Shown: positions 23,719-33,695 of the stretch, in pieces | Layout of the letters: each line of letters begins with the position of its first letter | Position numbering within the stretch: the first letter of the stretch is position 1 | DNA from: Clostridia bacterium | Lineage (GTDB): Bacteria; Bacillota; Clostridia; Oscillospirales; CAG-272 | Reading direction: 5' to 3' | DNA length: 62,402 nt | Assembly (NCBI GenBank): GCA_017411805.1 | Contig: JAFQPI010000033.1 | Span: 1-62,402 of the forward strand | Notes under the pieces: generated by a model | The model's database searches: none | What the model was told of the DNA's origin: nothing | What the model saw: the letters and a program-made list of their open reading frames with translations, nothing else | Position numbers and translations under genes: made by a program

Positions 23719-26109
23719 TTATCTCCTTTTATCTGTCCACTTGCGGTTTGCGGCGAGCATCAAGCCGACTGTTGCGGCTGTCCAGATGAGAAATACGATC
23801 GCATAGCTACCGAAAGAGCCGAAAAGATCCTTTCCCATACTCCATTTGGCAAGCTTATCGACCTGCTGGAGCCCGAAATAGTCGCACCAGATCGGAACGG
23901 AAAGCCCCGTCATACCGAGCGCGTGCGGAACGAGCGTTACGATCGCCGCCACGATGATGCAATTGATGAATTTCCCGAGCAGGCAGGAGAGCGCAAAGGT
24001 CATAAATCCGAGAAGCACTATGGCAAGCACGTCTGCCGCGCAGACGAACATCGAATACTGCAATAGCGTCAGCTCTGCCGGTGCATTTGCATATTGTGTC
24101 AGCGAGACTATCGGCACGCCCGCGTCGGGCAGCTCCCATAGTTTGATTACTGAAAGCACTTCGAGTCCGATGCATAGCACCGACCCGATAAGTGCCGCGA
24201 TGCTGATCGCCGCGCATTTTGCACGGAAAGTCTCGCCGCGACCGCACTTTGTCGAGCGCAATATCTGCTTGAAGCCGCCGCCCGATTGTCGCTCGCTATG
24301 CTCCATACTGAATCCGATGCTTCCCGCAATAATGACGATCAGGTATAAATACATATCGTAATCGCGATTGTTGAGCTGTTTCCAGCCCGTGTCGTAAACG
24401 AAACTGCCGCTGATGCCTTCTTTTGCGAGATTTTGCAGATGCTGTGAGATGGAATATATTGCCGCAAGCGGAATCTCGATCTGCTCTGCGCGCGAATAGT
24501 CAACCAGAAAGGCGCGGAATTCGTCCTTTTTGATCTCACCTTTGGTATACGCCGACTGCATCTTGTCGTATTTGTTTATCGTTTCTTTCGCCCAACTCAG
24601 CTCTGCCTGTATGTATTCGTGCTTTTCTTCGGTCCATTCGCCTCGGACCTCTGAAAGATAATTATAATATATCTCGTCCTTGGAGTAAATATCCTTGTAA
24701 TGCTCTATGGTATTTACCGCTTTGAGGGCGACGAGCGCGATCATAACGAGTATCAAGCCGCGGCTGAGGTAGATTTTATAATGCTCAATCAACAAGATCG
24801 AAGTCGATCGGAATCGCAGTCCGTGCATTGTCGTGATACGGTTGATTAACTTTTCATAAGAGATCTTGATCTTATTGAAAATCTCGCGGAAGATGGGGAT
24901 TCGCAGATCCTTTGTTCCGAATTTATCGAATCCGAACACGGCGAGAAGGGTAAATATCACGCAAAGAATGAGTGAAAGACCGATGAGGACGATCCAACAA
25001 TACACGAATTCTCCGAAGAGAGACATTCCGTGGACGTATGAAAAGAGCGCACCACCGTCCGCCGCCGCAAAGAGGTTAAGGTACTGAAGGGGATTGTTCG
25101 TCGTTTTGTAATTGAATTTCCAAAGCAAGAGATTGAGCGCGGCAAAGAGCGAGCCGCCCGCAAGCGCGACCACCGCACCGCGGAAGAGTGCCGCGATGAG
25201 GGTGCTGAAAGTGCAGAAAACGACCGCCGCGAGGACCACTCCCGCGATATGTATCAGCGCATATTGCCAAATGTCGGCGACGAAGGGCACAAGTTCAAAG
25301 CCCGAGACCGCTTGAATGGCGTTTATCGGTGACGAATAGCCGTTTTTTATTCCGACGCCCAAAAAGGAAGTCAGGCAAAACATTACTCCGACGCCCGCGC
25401 TTACAGTCATGGCAGCCGAGCATTTTGCAAAAGCCGTATGGCGTCTTCCTTTTTTTAATGTACGGATAAGCTCAAGTGTCCCGCAGCGTCCTTCAACGCC
25501 GAAAACCGAAGAGCCAAGCAGGGTCAGCGCCACAAGCATAAGCACGGTTCCCGCGTTGTAATTCAGCCACGCGTCCCAACCGTTTACGTACTCAACGTCA
25601 ATACTGCCCACGACGGGCTCCTCGAGCGCGGTATAGGTGTCTATTGCCTTTTGCTGATAGACGTAAAGGAAATCGCCCTCTTCTATTCCTTTTCTTTTAA
25701 GGAGACGTTTATTATTCTCTCCGTTGGATATAACACGGCTTATCGCTTCTTCAACATCCGCTGTTCTGCGGAGCACTCTGTTCAGAGCATTAAGCAGATC
25801 GTCGTCGTTATAGGCATCGCTTTTTGAATAGACGTCGGGGACCGCATCGGCAAGCTCGACACCCTCGAGATATTCTTCCGAATCAAAGAAATTATTCTTT
25901 GCGGTCGCGCGGTCGTGGCGATATTGCTCTATCTCCTCAGGATGCTCAAAATAATATTCAACGAAATCCACGATATCCTCTGCGGGGACTTTGCCGACCT
26001 CGGGTGCTTCGCGGTAAGCAAGAATACCGTTTGTCAGAAGCAAAATAGTGAGAACGACAATGAAAAAGCGGTTGCCAAATATCTTTTTCAGTTCACTTTT
26101 GTATAGCAT
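23719..26109 (-). CDS. double-length ABC-2 permease (copy 3)
   Basis: A 796-residue membrane protein made of two homologous halves of about 400 residues. Each has an N-terminal helix, a long helical extracytoplasmic domain, then about five helices. The halves share the element G..L.ILRSTK.GR...F.AK (TLELIRTLKKGRRHTAFAK in half one; FKQILRSTKCGRGETFRAK in half two), so the protein is a fused permease dimer. It lacks the N-terminal extension of the 35096 permease. GAGGG lies before the ATG, and the ATPase follows after 3 bp. The transported substrate is unknown; export of a peptide or lipid-like compound is possible. Confidence 0.8.
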   Translation of the reverse strand: MLYKSELKKIFGNRFFIVVLTILLLTNGILAYREAPEVGKVPAEDIVDFVEYYFEHPEEIEQYRHDRATAKNNFFDSEEYLEGVELADAVPDVYSKSDAYNDDDLLNALNRVLRRTADVEEAISRVISNGENNKRLLKRKGIEEGDFLYVYQQKAIDTYTALEEPVVGSIDVEYVNGWDAWLNYNAGTVLMLVALTLLGSSVFGVEGRCGTLELIRTLKKGRRHTAFAKCSAAMTVSAGVGVMFCLTSFLGVGIKNGYSSPINAIQAVSGFELVPFVADIWQYALIHIAGVVLAAVVFCTFSTLIAALFRGAVVALAGGSLFAALNLLLWKFNYKTTNNPLQYLNLFAAADGGALFSYVHGMSLFGEFVYCWIVLIGLSLILCVIFTLLAVFGFDKFGTKDLRIPIFREIFNKIKISYEKLINRITTMHGLRFRSTSILLIEHYKIYLSRGLILVMIALVALKAVNTIEHYKDIYSKDEIYYNYLSEVRGEWTEEKHEYIQAELSWAKETINKYDKMQSAYTKGEIKKDEFRAFLVDYSRAEQIEIPLAAIYSISQHLQNLAKEGISGSFVYDTGWKQLNNRDYDMYLYLIVIIAGSIGFSMEHSERQSGGGFKQILRSTKCGRGETFRAKCAAISIAALIGSVLCIGLEVLSVIKLWELPDAGVPIVSLTQYANAPAELTLLQYSMFVCAADVLAIVLLGFMTFALSCLLGKFINCIIVAAIVTLVPHALGMTGLSVPIWCDYFGLQQVDKLAKWSMGKDLFGSFGSYAIVFLIWTAATVGLMLAANRKWTDKRR

Positions 26110-26168
26110 ATTAGAACCCTCTTATATAATTGCAGAGCCGACGAGTTGGCTCTGCGGATAAAATACTA

Positions 26169-27503
26169 TTAGGAGGCTGTTTCAGCCGAATACTCCCAAA
26201 AGCGGTCGGGAAGGATCACTTCATATCTCATTGTATCGATAGTGAGGCGCATAGTAACTCCTTGCTGTGCGCGGTTGTCGTCATGAACGTATCTGCCCAA
26301 GGCGTAAATATACCTGCCATCTGCATAAAGGATCTCGTCAATAAGATAGTTTTGATTTGAAATATCAAGCTCCTTGCAGTCGCCCGTTCGGATATCAATG
26401 CTGTAAAGGGTGGAACTTTCGAACCACTGAGTTTTGCTTGACATTCCGCTGTAGTTAAGCGTTGATCGCGTGTATAAACCGGTGTTTATAATTGTATATA
26501 CAGTTCCATCATTATATCCCCAATACGTCGGAGACGGAGACGGCAGATCGCTCGGTATCTTACCTTCCATATCCGAAAGCAGAATCGGCTCGGCATTCAT
26601 ATCCGAATCGGAAAATGCAAATATTTTCGTTCCCCTCTTCGCGTAGATAAATTCCTCGTCAGCCTCAAGTATTATCAAACCGTTAGTAATATCATCGCTC
26701 AAGAGAGAAAAGAAGTCAAGCTTTTCGTGCAGAGGCTCGACGTTCTGATAATTCATATCCGAACGGAAATAATGTATCTGATCGCGTGTGGGCAAAACGT
26801 CCTCTTCTGGAGTCCAATCGTTTGCATCATATCGGATGCCGTAAAACCTGTCGTTGATGATGGTTCTTATAATGACATTATCTTCCTCAAATACCCTCTC
26901 GGGTTCTCCGCCCTCGAGCGAGATACGATATTGGGTTCGCACTCCGCTTCTTGTTTCAACGTAATACAAATAATCCTTGTAAACGAAGAGCTCGCTCCTC
27001 CTCGGCTTTGTTGGCGAGGTCTTCCATTCGTCATATGTTGCCCAGACGTCGGAAGCATTCAGATAATCTTCGCAAAGCAGAGTTGTTTTTACATTGGAAT
27101 AGGGTCTCGATAAGCAGATATCGACGGGATTGAAAATGAGCAAGGCAGGCTCTCCTTTATATAAGAAAGCAGCGATCTGCTCCGTACGACCGCCGATTGT
27201 GGTCGTTGCGAGACAGCATATTTTGCGGTTCCTGTGATCACAAACAGTATCAAAACAGGGTACGTAAATTTCAAAATCTGCAGCATCATATTCACTTGCA
27301 TACACATTGGATTTTGTGAAGGAAACGCCCCACGGAAAATAAATATCATTCTCCAACCGCGCTACATTGCTTAAATGATAAGCCATCCTCTGCGGCTCGG
27401 GCTGTTCGGTTATCTCACCGTCGGACGGAGGCTCAGGCGTCTTTTGGCAAGAGCAACTGAATAACATTAACGTTGCTAAAATGATCAAGAAAAATCTTTT
27501 CAT
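26169..27503 (-). CDS. surface lipoprotein with CxDxVCxH motif (locus lipoprotein 4)
   Basis: A 444-residue lipoprotein with signal peptide and lipobox LFSC (about residues 14-17). It carries CFDTVCDHRNRKICC near residue 85 and a propeller-like body with repeated 'YYVETRSG.RTQYRI', 'GGEPERV' and 'TLYSIDIRTGDCKELD' strands. It is a close paralogue of the preceding gene (27516-28856): both have EQPEPQ.MAYH after the linker and end with related sequences (TIDTMRYEVILPD). AGAGGAG lies before the ATG. The role is unrecognised; its position before a permease-ATPase pair suggests it is the outer-face partner of the transporter. Confidence 0.65.
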   Translation of the reverse strand: MKRFFLIILATLMLFSCSCQKTPEPPSDGEITEQPEPQRMAYHLSNVARLENDIYFPWGVSFTKSNVYASEYDAADFEIYVPCFDTVCDHRNRKICCLATTTIGGRTEQIAAFLYKGEPALLIFNPVDICLSRPYSNVKTTLLCEDYLNASDVWATYDEWKTSPTKPRRSELFVYKDYLYYVETRSGVRTQYRISLEGGEPERVFEEDNVIIRTIINDRFYGIRYDANDWTPEEDVLPTRDQIHYFRSDMNYQNVEPLHEKLDFFSLLSDDITNGLIILEADEEFIYAKRGTKIFAFSDSDMNAEPILLSDMEGKIPSDLPSPSPTYWGYNDGTVYTIINTGLYTRSTLNYSGMSSKTQWFESSTLYSIDIRTGDCKELDISNQNYLIDEILYADGRYIYALGRYVHDDNRAQQGVTMRLTIDTMRYEVILPDRFWEYSAETAS

Positions 27504-27515
27504 AATAATCTCCTC

Positions 27516-28856
27516 TCAATTTGCAGTCGTTTCGGCGGAATCCTCGAGGAAACCGTCGGGGAGGATCACCTCATATCTCATGGTATCGAGAGTTAGGCGT
27601 ATTGTGACGCTTCCTTTTCCTCTGCCATCATCGTGCGCGTATTTGCTTATCCCGTAAACGTACTTACTGTCGGCATAAAGGATATATGACAAGAGATAAT
27701 TCTGACTCGAAATATCCCAAGATCTGCACTCACCCGTTCCGATATCAAAGCTGTAAAGCATTGATTTTTCATACCATTGAGTGGCAGTAACCAAATTTCC
27801 TTTCAAATTTCGATGGTATATACCGGTATTAATTACGGCATATATAACGCCGTCGTTGTACCACAAACTCTCCCACGCGTTTTTATCCGGGTCGGTCGGG
27901 AGTTTTTCAGTCATATCAGACATCAATATCGGTTCTGCGTGTATATCCGAATCGGGGATCTTCCAAACCTTCATATCATCAAGCACGTATAAATAATCGG
28001 CGTCTGCATCAAAAAGAACCTTTGACATTAACCTCAAATTTTGTTTGGTGGGAAGAGAAAACAAGTCAAGAATCTCGGGCAAGAGTTCTACGTTTTCATA
28101 ATTCATATCAGAACGGAAATAGTACATTTGGGTCTTGTCTTCTTCGTCTTTTTCATATCTGATGCCGAAATATTTATCATTGATAATGGTTTTGACGATA
28201 ATATCATCTTCTTCAAATACTCTTTCGGGCTCGCCGCCTGTGAGCGGGATGCGGTATTGCGTCCGCGTGCCGTTGTTAATTTCGGAGTAGTAGAAATAAT
28301 CTTTGTAAACCAGAGGATTGCTTTTTCTCGGTGTAGAGCGGAGGGCTTCATGATATTCCGTAACCTCGGAGGGCTCGCGGAGGGAACTGATATTTACGAT
28401 ATCCTCAGACACAAGATTGAGCTTTTCATTTAAGTAGGGCATTGATAAGCTTACGTCGTAATCACTGAAAAGAACCAGGGAAATCTCACCGTCATACATA
28501 AAAGCTGAAATTTTATCGGTATAATGGCTCAAAGTGCCTACAGCAATGCAGCATTTGGTGCGGTCATAATGGTTGCATACCGCATCAAAGCAGGGAATGA
28601 AGAGCTCGAAATTCTCTGCACCGTATTCTGTAGCTAAGATCTGTGCTTTGCCGGATAAGGATGCACCGTTGACAAAATAAATATCGTCGCCGAGTCTCGA
28701 TGCGTCGCTGAAATGGTACGCCATATACTGCGGCTCGGGTTGTTCTATTGCATCAATGCCCGAAGTGTTATCTTGCACTATCGGTTGCTCCACGCAAGAG
28801 CAATTAAAGAGTAAGATTATAACAAAGATAAACAATATTGCTATTTTCGCTTTCAT
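27516..28856 (-). CDS. surface lipoprotein with CxDxVCxH motif (locus lipoprotein 3)
   Basis: A 446-residue lipoprotein, lipobox LFNC at about residues 16-19, with CFDAVCNHYDRTKCC near residue 88 and the same propeller-like repeats as its tandem paralogue at 26169-27503. AAGGAGG lies before the ATG. It starts after a 147-bp gap behind ATPase copy B, the largest gap in the locus, so an internal promoter is possible but none is convincing. The pair looks like a tandem duplication that has diverged, most likely to widen the range of what is bound. Confidence 0.65.
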   Translation of the reverse strand: MKAKIAILFIFVIILLFNCSCVEQPIVQDNTSGIDAIEQPEPQYMAYHFSDASRLGDDIYFVNGASLSGKAQILATEYGAENFELFIPCFDAVCNHYDRTKCCIAVGTLSHYTDKISAFMYDGEISLVLFSDYDVSLSMPYLNEKLNLVSEDIVNISSLREPSEVTEYHEALRSTPRKSNPLVYKDYFYYSEINNGTRTQYRIPLTGGEPERVFEEDDIIVKTIINDKYFGIRYEKDEEDKTQMYYFRSDMNYENVELLPEILDLFSLPTKQNLRLMSKVLFDADADYLYVLDDMKVWKIPDSDIHAEPILMSDMTEKLPTDPDKNAWESLWYNDGVIYAVINTGIYHRNLKGNLVTATQWYEKSMLYSFDIGTGECRSWDISSQNYLLSYILYADSKYVYGISKYAHDDGRGKGSVTIRLTLDTMRYEVILPDGFLEDSAETTAN

Positions 28857-28935
28857 CGCTGCCTCCTTGATTCCGTGCGAATAATATTCACTTTTACACC
28901 AAAATCATACAACAAAAGCATCATCGACTTGTGTT

Positions 28936-28953
28936 CAACTTGTAATCAAGTTG
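28936..28953. repeat. inverted repeat in the gap between the two ABC modules
   Basis: CAACTTG-TAAT-CAAGTTG (28936-28953) lies in the 147-bp gap 28857-29003. It could be a weak terminator after copy B or an operator; no strong promoter boxes were found next to it. A second short stem, AGCCC/GGGCT, lies at 28980-28992. Confidence 0.4.
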
Positions 28954-29003
28954 TAAAAATACAGAAGCCAAAAACAAGGAGCCCGAGTGGGCTACATGAT
29001 CAT

Positions 29004-29933
29004 TTAGTTGCCTCCCGATTCCTCTCCGAAGACATAGAGGTAATAGTCCTCAAGCGTGGGGGCGACGGTGGTTGCGGGTTTGTCTGCGGTGGAAATCGGT
29101 TCTTCCTCGGAGAGAACACGGAGGATGGCGTCGCCCGTCTTGTCGTCGCGGGTGATGTTGGTCACGCGGTATTTCTGCTGAAGCTCGACGACCTCATCCT
29201 CGGGTGCGGGGAGATTCCAGACCTTGCCCTCGATCTTTCGGACGAGCTCTGCGGGCGGGGCGTTGTCTACGATCACGCCCTTTTTCAGCATTATTACGTC
29301 GCGTGCGACGAATTCAACGTCGGAAACGACGTGTGTAGCGATAATGACGATCTTATCGAACGCGATTCTCGAGATGAAATTACGTATTGCGATTCGCTGT
29401 TTCGGGTCGAGACCTGCTGTCGGTTCATCGAGAATGAGTACCGACGGATTGCCGAGGACTGCTTGTGCAAGCGCAAGTCTCTGCTTCATACCGCCCGAAA
29501 GCGCACCGATGCGTCTGCGGGGAATGTCATCAAGTTCGACGGCTTTGAGGATGTTTTCGATCTCGGATTTGATATATTTTCTCTTTTCTCTGCCTTTGAG
29601 ATGCGATCCGACGTCCTTGAGAGCCGCCATATACCACATAAAGCGTTCGACGGTGAAATTCGGGTACATTCCGGGGTACTGGGGCATAAATCCGAGCTTT
29701 TCGCGGAAACGGACGCCCATTTTCAGGATGTTTTCGGGCTCGCCGCCGTCCGAGAAGAGTATCTCTCCCTCATCGGATTTGAGGTTGTCGGTGATGATGT
29801 TCATAAGGGTCGATTTGCCCGAGCCGTTCGGTCCGAGAAGGGCGTAGATTCCCGGCTCGAGGTCTGCGGTGAAGTGTTGGAGTGCCTTGTTACTTCCATA
29901 TGCCTTTGAGACGTTGTTTATTGAGAGCTTCAT
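29004..29933 (-). CDS. ABC transporter ATPase (copy B)
   Basis: A 309-residue ATPase nearly identical to copy A at 22786-23715. It has the same intact Walker A, signature LSGGMKQR, Walker B and H-loop; the differences cluster in the last 75 residues. Its ATG overlaps the upstream permease stop codon by four bases. It should power the 29930-32281 permease. The nucleotide sequences of the two copies are also very alike, which points to recent duplication or gene conversion inside the locus. Confidence 0.9.
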   Translation of the reverse strand: MKLSINNVSKAYGSNKALQHFTADLEPGIYALLGPNGSGKSTLMNIITDNLKSDEGEILFSDGGEPENILKMGVRFREKLGFMPQYPGMYPNFTVERFMWYMAALKDVGSHLKGREKRKYIKSEIENILKAVELDDIPRRRIGALSGGMKQRLALAQAVLGNPSVLILDEPTAGLDPKQRIAIRNFISRIAFDKIVIIATHVVSDVEFVARDVIMLKKGVIVDNAPPAELVRKIEGKVWNLPAPEDEVVELQQKYRVTNITRDDKTGDAILRVLSEEEPISTADKPATTVAPTLEDYYLYVFGEESGGN

Positions 29934-32281
29934 GTTTTCAGCCTCCTTGTTTTATGATATGTATTGCACCAAGCCGATCGCGCTGCGGTTATTATGGCGA
30001 TCATGGCAAGAGAAAGGATTATTACTGCCGATATCGGCATTGCGAAGGGGGAATCGGGAGTTGCGGCTTCCGAGAGCTTTATCAATTCCGCGCCCGCCGC
30101 GAGGGGCAGATAATCGATCTTCGAGAGCACCGTAAGTCCCGAATTGCCGGCGATAGCAGACGGCAAAAGGATCACGAGCGCGGAGATCAGCATGACCGAT
30201 ATATTTTTCTTCACCTCCGCCGATAATGCGAAAACTCCAAGCGAGAAGACGACCGTTGCAAAGAACCTCAAAAATGTTCCCGCAAGCGCGAAATCAAGCA
30301 GGTCTACACCCGAAAACCGTATTCCCGCCTCACTTTGTACCTTTGAGAAAAGTATGATCGACGCGCTTTCGGGATGCGGTAGGGTATAGTTTTTGAGTAT
30401 CAGATAAAAGTCCGCGGCTTCAAAAATCACGAAAGCAGTAAAGGCGCAGATCACGGCAAGCGAAAGCTTCGAGCTGAAGGTCTTCCCTCTGCCCAGCTTT
30501 GTCGTGCGCAGAATATCGGCAAATCTGCCCGAGGACGAGCTTTTTCCGAATTCAACGCCGAAAATATTGCAAAGCGCGATAAGTATTATAGCAAAAGCAA
30601 GCAGATCGGCATCGCGCCCGAGAAGCAGACTCCAACCGCTTTCGTACAGGAAAAGCGCATCTCTGTCGCCAAGATCGCGAAGCTCGCGCAGCCTTTGCGA
30701 ATACCCAAGCGCGCGCTCGGCGGCATTTTTATGCGAATATGCATAATTCGCCGCCTCGATGATCTCCATTCGCTCCTCGTTCGAAAGCTCGTCGCCGCTA
30801 TCCTGCATAGCCTCGTACCTTTTGATCGCGGCATTGATATACGCGATCTCGTCCGCAATATATTTGGCCTTTTCATCGGTGTACTCGCCGTCGAGACGCT
30901 CCATATATTCGCGGTAGAATATCTCGTCGGCGTCCTTCGGGCTCGAGTATGAGGTCATAGCCGAATTGAAGCGAAAGACTGCAAGCAGAATGAGGATCAG
31001 GATGATCCCGATCTTGCTGAGTATCTTTTGCGCCTCAAAAGCCGTCATAGACGAGCGGCAAACACAAAGCACGGGCATTTTCTTTTCGCGTGAGCGCGGA
31101 AGGCTCAACTTCTTTATCATTACGGACAGAATTCCGACAGACGTGAAATATCCCCGACCTTGCGCGATAGTGAGGTAAGCCGACAACGCCGATATTACGA
31201 TCAGCGGCAAGAGCAGCCACAATCCGAAATATTCAAAGCGGACGAGCGAGCCGAAAACGTCTGCGGCGTAATAGCGCGAGAATATTCCGTTGCAATCGCA
31301 GAGCGAAAAGAGATTAAAATGAGCGCAGGGGTTGTTGACGGAGGTGTATTTTGCGGTATTAAGCAGGTAATTGACAAGAATAAGCAGACCCGCGCCCGAA
31401 AACGAGATCACGTAGTCGCACTTGAGCGTCGTTACCGCCGCGCAGATCAGCGCGAAGACAAGCACCGCGGCAAGGCGCAAAAAGCTGTGGATCGCGAAAT
31501 AATCGCCGACAGTTATGATGTACGGACAATAATCGAGCCCCGAGAGGATCTGTACCGGCACTTGCGGCGACGAAAATCCGAGCTTTACCGCGATCACAAG
31601 GAATGATGCGCCCGAAAATATCACGGTAATCAAAAGCGAAAGCAGAATGACTGCGCCGAGCTTGGCTCCCGAAAGAGATTTGCATCCTCTCTTTGTACTC
31701 CGAAGAAGCGGATATATGCCGTCGGTCTTTTCGGGAATGTATACGGTACAGACGAGCAGAAAGACCGCGGCAAGGATAAAGTAAGTCGTATAAGTCTGTG
31801 AGAAATAATTGCTCCAGCCCGAGACGATCGCGACTGGGAGCGTCACCTCCTCCGAGGCGATCAGATAAAGGCTTTCGCAGTTTTTCTGATAATCATAAAT
31901 GAAATCGCCCTCTCCGTAGCCGTCTCGTTCAAGCTCAAGTGACTTTCTGCGCGCAGATTCGGAGACTTTAAGAAGTTTTTCGGGGTATTGCTCATTGCTC
32001 TCCGCCTTGCGGATGACACTGCGCAGATGGGAGTACTCTTGGGGCACTTCAATGCCTGCCTTGGAATCGGCTTCGTATTCGGCATAAAGCGCACGCGCCG
32101 CTTCGGGGTCACTGTTATAAAGCTGATAAGCTTCAACCAGTCCCTCGTTGCGAAGCTGTGAAGTACTCTTGCGCATCGAAAAAACACAGAGCGAAGTGCA
32201 TATTACGAGCAGCACGGCGGTTATAACCATGAAAAAACGCTGTCCGAATACTTTTTTTATTTCATAGTAGAGTTGTTTCAT
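29930..32281 (-). CDS. double-length ABC-2 permease (copy 2)
   Basis: A 783-residue permease with the same two-half layout as the other two in the locus. The motif appears as YPLLRSTKRGCKSLSGAK in half one and FADILRTTKLGRGKTFSSK in half two. Long extracytoplasmic helical segments follow the first helix of each half, for example DGYGEGDFIYDYQKN. It has diverged strongly from copy 3, although the linked ATPases are almost the same. It follows the lipoprotein at 32288 by 6 bp and overlaps its ATPase by 4 bp, so the three are translated together. Confidence 0.8.
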   Translation of the reverse strand: MKQLYYEIKKVFGQRFFMVITAVLLVICTSLCVFSMRKSTSQLRNEGLVEAYQLYNSDPEAARALYAEYEADSKAGIEVPQEYSHLRSVIRKAESNEQYPEKLLKVSESARRKSLELERDGYGEGDFIYDYQKNCESLYLIASEEVTLPVAIVSGWSNYFSQTYTTYFILAAVFLLVCTVYIPEKTDGIYPLLRSTKRGCKSLSGAKLGAVILLSLLITVIFSGASFLVIAVKLGFSSPQVPVQILSGLDYCPYIITVGDYFAIHSFLRLAAVLVFALICAAVTTLKCDYVISFSGAGLLILVNYLLNTAKYTSVNNPCAHFNLFSLCDCNGIFSRYYAADVFGSLVRFEYFGLWLLLPLIVISALSAYLTIAQGRGYFTSVGILSVMIKKLSLPRSREKKMPVLCVCRSSMTAFEAQKILSKIGIILILILLAVFRFNSAMTSYSSPKDADEIFYREYMERLDGEYTDEKAKYIADEIAYINAAIKRYEAMQDSGDELSNEERMEIIEAANYAYSHKNAAERALGYSQRLRELRDLGDRDALFLYESGWSLLLGRDADLLAFAIILIALCNIFGVEFGKSSSSGRFADILRTTKLGRGKTFSSKLSLAVICAFTAFVIFEAADFYLILKNYTLPHPESASIILFSKVQSEAGIRFSGVDLLDFALAGTFLRFFATVVFSLGVFALSAEVKKNISVMLISALVILLPSAIAGNSGLTVLSKIDYLPLAAGAELIKLSEAATPDSPFAMPISAVIILSLAMIAIITAARSAWCNTYHKTRRLKT

Positions 32282-32287
32282 AATAAT

Positions 32288-33658
32288 TTATGGCCTGTTT
32301 TCCCAGTTACAAGAAGTTCCTCCGCTGAGGGCATCGTCCTTCAGCGAGATTCCCCACGCGAGCGAGCCCTCCAGCTCGGTCACCTTAACGCTATCGCCGT
32401 CAAGCGTTACCAAAAGCTGAGTATGGATGTATCTTCCGTCGATCTCTTTATTGACCGAAAGCGCAACGCCGTTACCCGCCACATGACGGAAGGTGTGCTG
32501 GAAGGGTACGGTGGAACCGAGGCTGTCTTTTCTGATAGGCGAATTTTTGGAATTGAATCCGTAAAGATAATAATCATCGATGCATACGAATTCTTCTCCC
32601 GTGGAGCCCAGTATCTCGCCGCGGTATATTATTCCGCCCGTCATATCTCTGTATGTGATTTTACCTTCTGCGTGATCCTGATCGGGAAACTCGCGCGTAC
32701 GCTCGGGATCATTCAATGTATAATAGAACGCAGCTCCGCTGAATACACAGTCACAAATATTTCTCTCGAGCAAAACACGCCTTGTCATTATTCCGTTTTC
32801 CGTCTCAAGAATTACGTACTGCCAAAGAGAGAGTCCGCTCGGACTTTCGCCGTCATATTCAAGATTGAAAAAGTACAGCGATTCGCCGAGACCCGGGCAG
32901 GCATAGAACCTTCCTACAGATGATGGTATATCAACAAGCTTTGTCGGTTCTGTATCATCCGGTGATGCGGAATACAAAGCCGTATAAGCACTTTTTTGGC
33001 GCGAAACAGAATACAGAGTTCCTTCATATACTAAAAGCGGATAATATCGTCCTCCCGCATATGCGGGAAAATCAAGTCTTTCAATTTTGCCCGCCGCGGC
33101 TTCCGACATATCGAGAACGATCGAATAATCCGAGGTTTTTTTCTTGCTGAAATAGTAATAAGGACGATCGGTTTTATAGCTCAGCGAATATTCTTCAAGA
33201 TTGATTCCGTCGAAGCGAACCGTATTACGCTTAATATTCGCAACGTCCGAAAGGTCATATACGTTAAAGGTCATTCCAAGTTCATCGGAAACGACAATAG
33301 AGCAAGCAGTCGTGCCGAAAACAAGCATATGCTGATTTATGCCGCATTCGCAGGGAGTCTTTTCGCAAAAACAGAGATCGACAAAATTTCCGTCCTTGTC
33401 GACAAGCTCATTGTTGCCGGTAAAATTGTCCATATTCAGAACTGTATAATAGCTTTCCTCCGTAATGCGGGCAAAAAAGGCATCGAATCTTGTTCTGTCG
33501 TCTCCCTCGGACCATTCTTCGGTGGCTATACCCGATTCTTCCGACACATCATTTGATGAATGATCGGTATCATCCCCTTGATCCGGCTGTAACGTACAAG
33601 CCAGGATAATGATGACCAAGACAAATATTATCGGTAAAACCCAAGCTATCTTTTTCAT
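32288..33658 (-). CDS. surface lipoprotein (locus lipoprotein 2)
   Basis: A 456-residue lipoprotein with signal peptide and lipobox ILAC (about residues 19-22), then an acidic Asp/Ser/Glu-rich linker. The body has propeller-like strands such as RYYPLLVYEGTLYSVSRQ and ESLYFFNLEYDG. Its Cys cluster is a variant, LCFCEKTPCECG, in place of the CxDxxCxH motif of its neighbours. I take the ATG at 33658, with GGAGG 6 nt upstream; the start four codons earlier has no such site. Function is unrecognised; it precedes permease copy 2 and is probably its surface partner. Confidence 0.6.
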   Translation of the reverse strand: MKKIAWVLPIIFVLVIIILACTLQPDQGDDTDHSSNDVSEESGIATEEWSEGDDRTRFDAFFARITEESYYTVLNMDNFTGNNELVDKDGNFVDLCFCEKTPCECGINQHMLVFGTTACSIVVSDELGMTFNVYDLSDVANIKRNTVRFDGINLEEYSLSYKTDRPYYYFSKKKTSDYSIVLDMSEAAAGKIERLDFPAYAGGRYYPLLVYEGTLYSVSRQKSAYTALYSASPDDTEPTKLVDIPSSVGRFYACPGLGESLYFFNLEYDGESPSGLSLWQYVILETENGIMTRRVLLERNICDCVFSGAAFYYTLNDPERTREFPDQDHAEGKITYRDMTGGIIYRGEILGSTGEEFVCIDDYYLYGFNSKNSPIRKDSLGSTVPFQHTFRHVAGNGVALSVNKEIDGRYIHTQLLVTLDGDSVKVTELEGSLAWGISLKDDALSGGTSCNWENRP

Positions 33659-33695
33659 TGTTTCCTCCAAAATTTTAAGAATTGGTCCGAGGTGT

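Noticed and set aside
28875-29909. Plus-strand frames over ATPase copy B, also seen over copy A
   Set aside because: They exist in both copies only because the ATPases are near-identical; the ABC motifs are on the minus strand.
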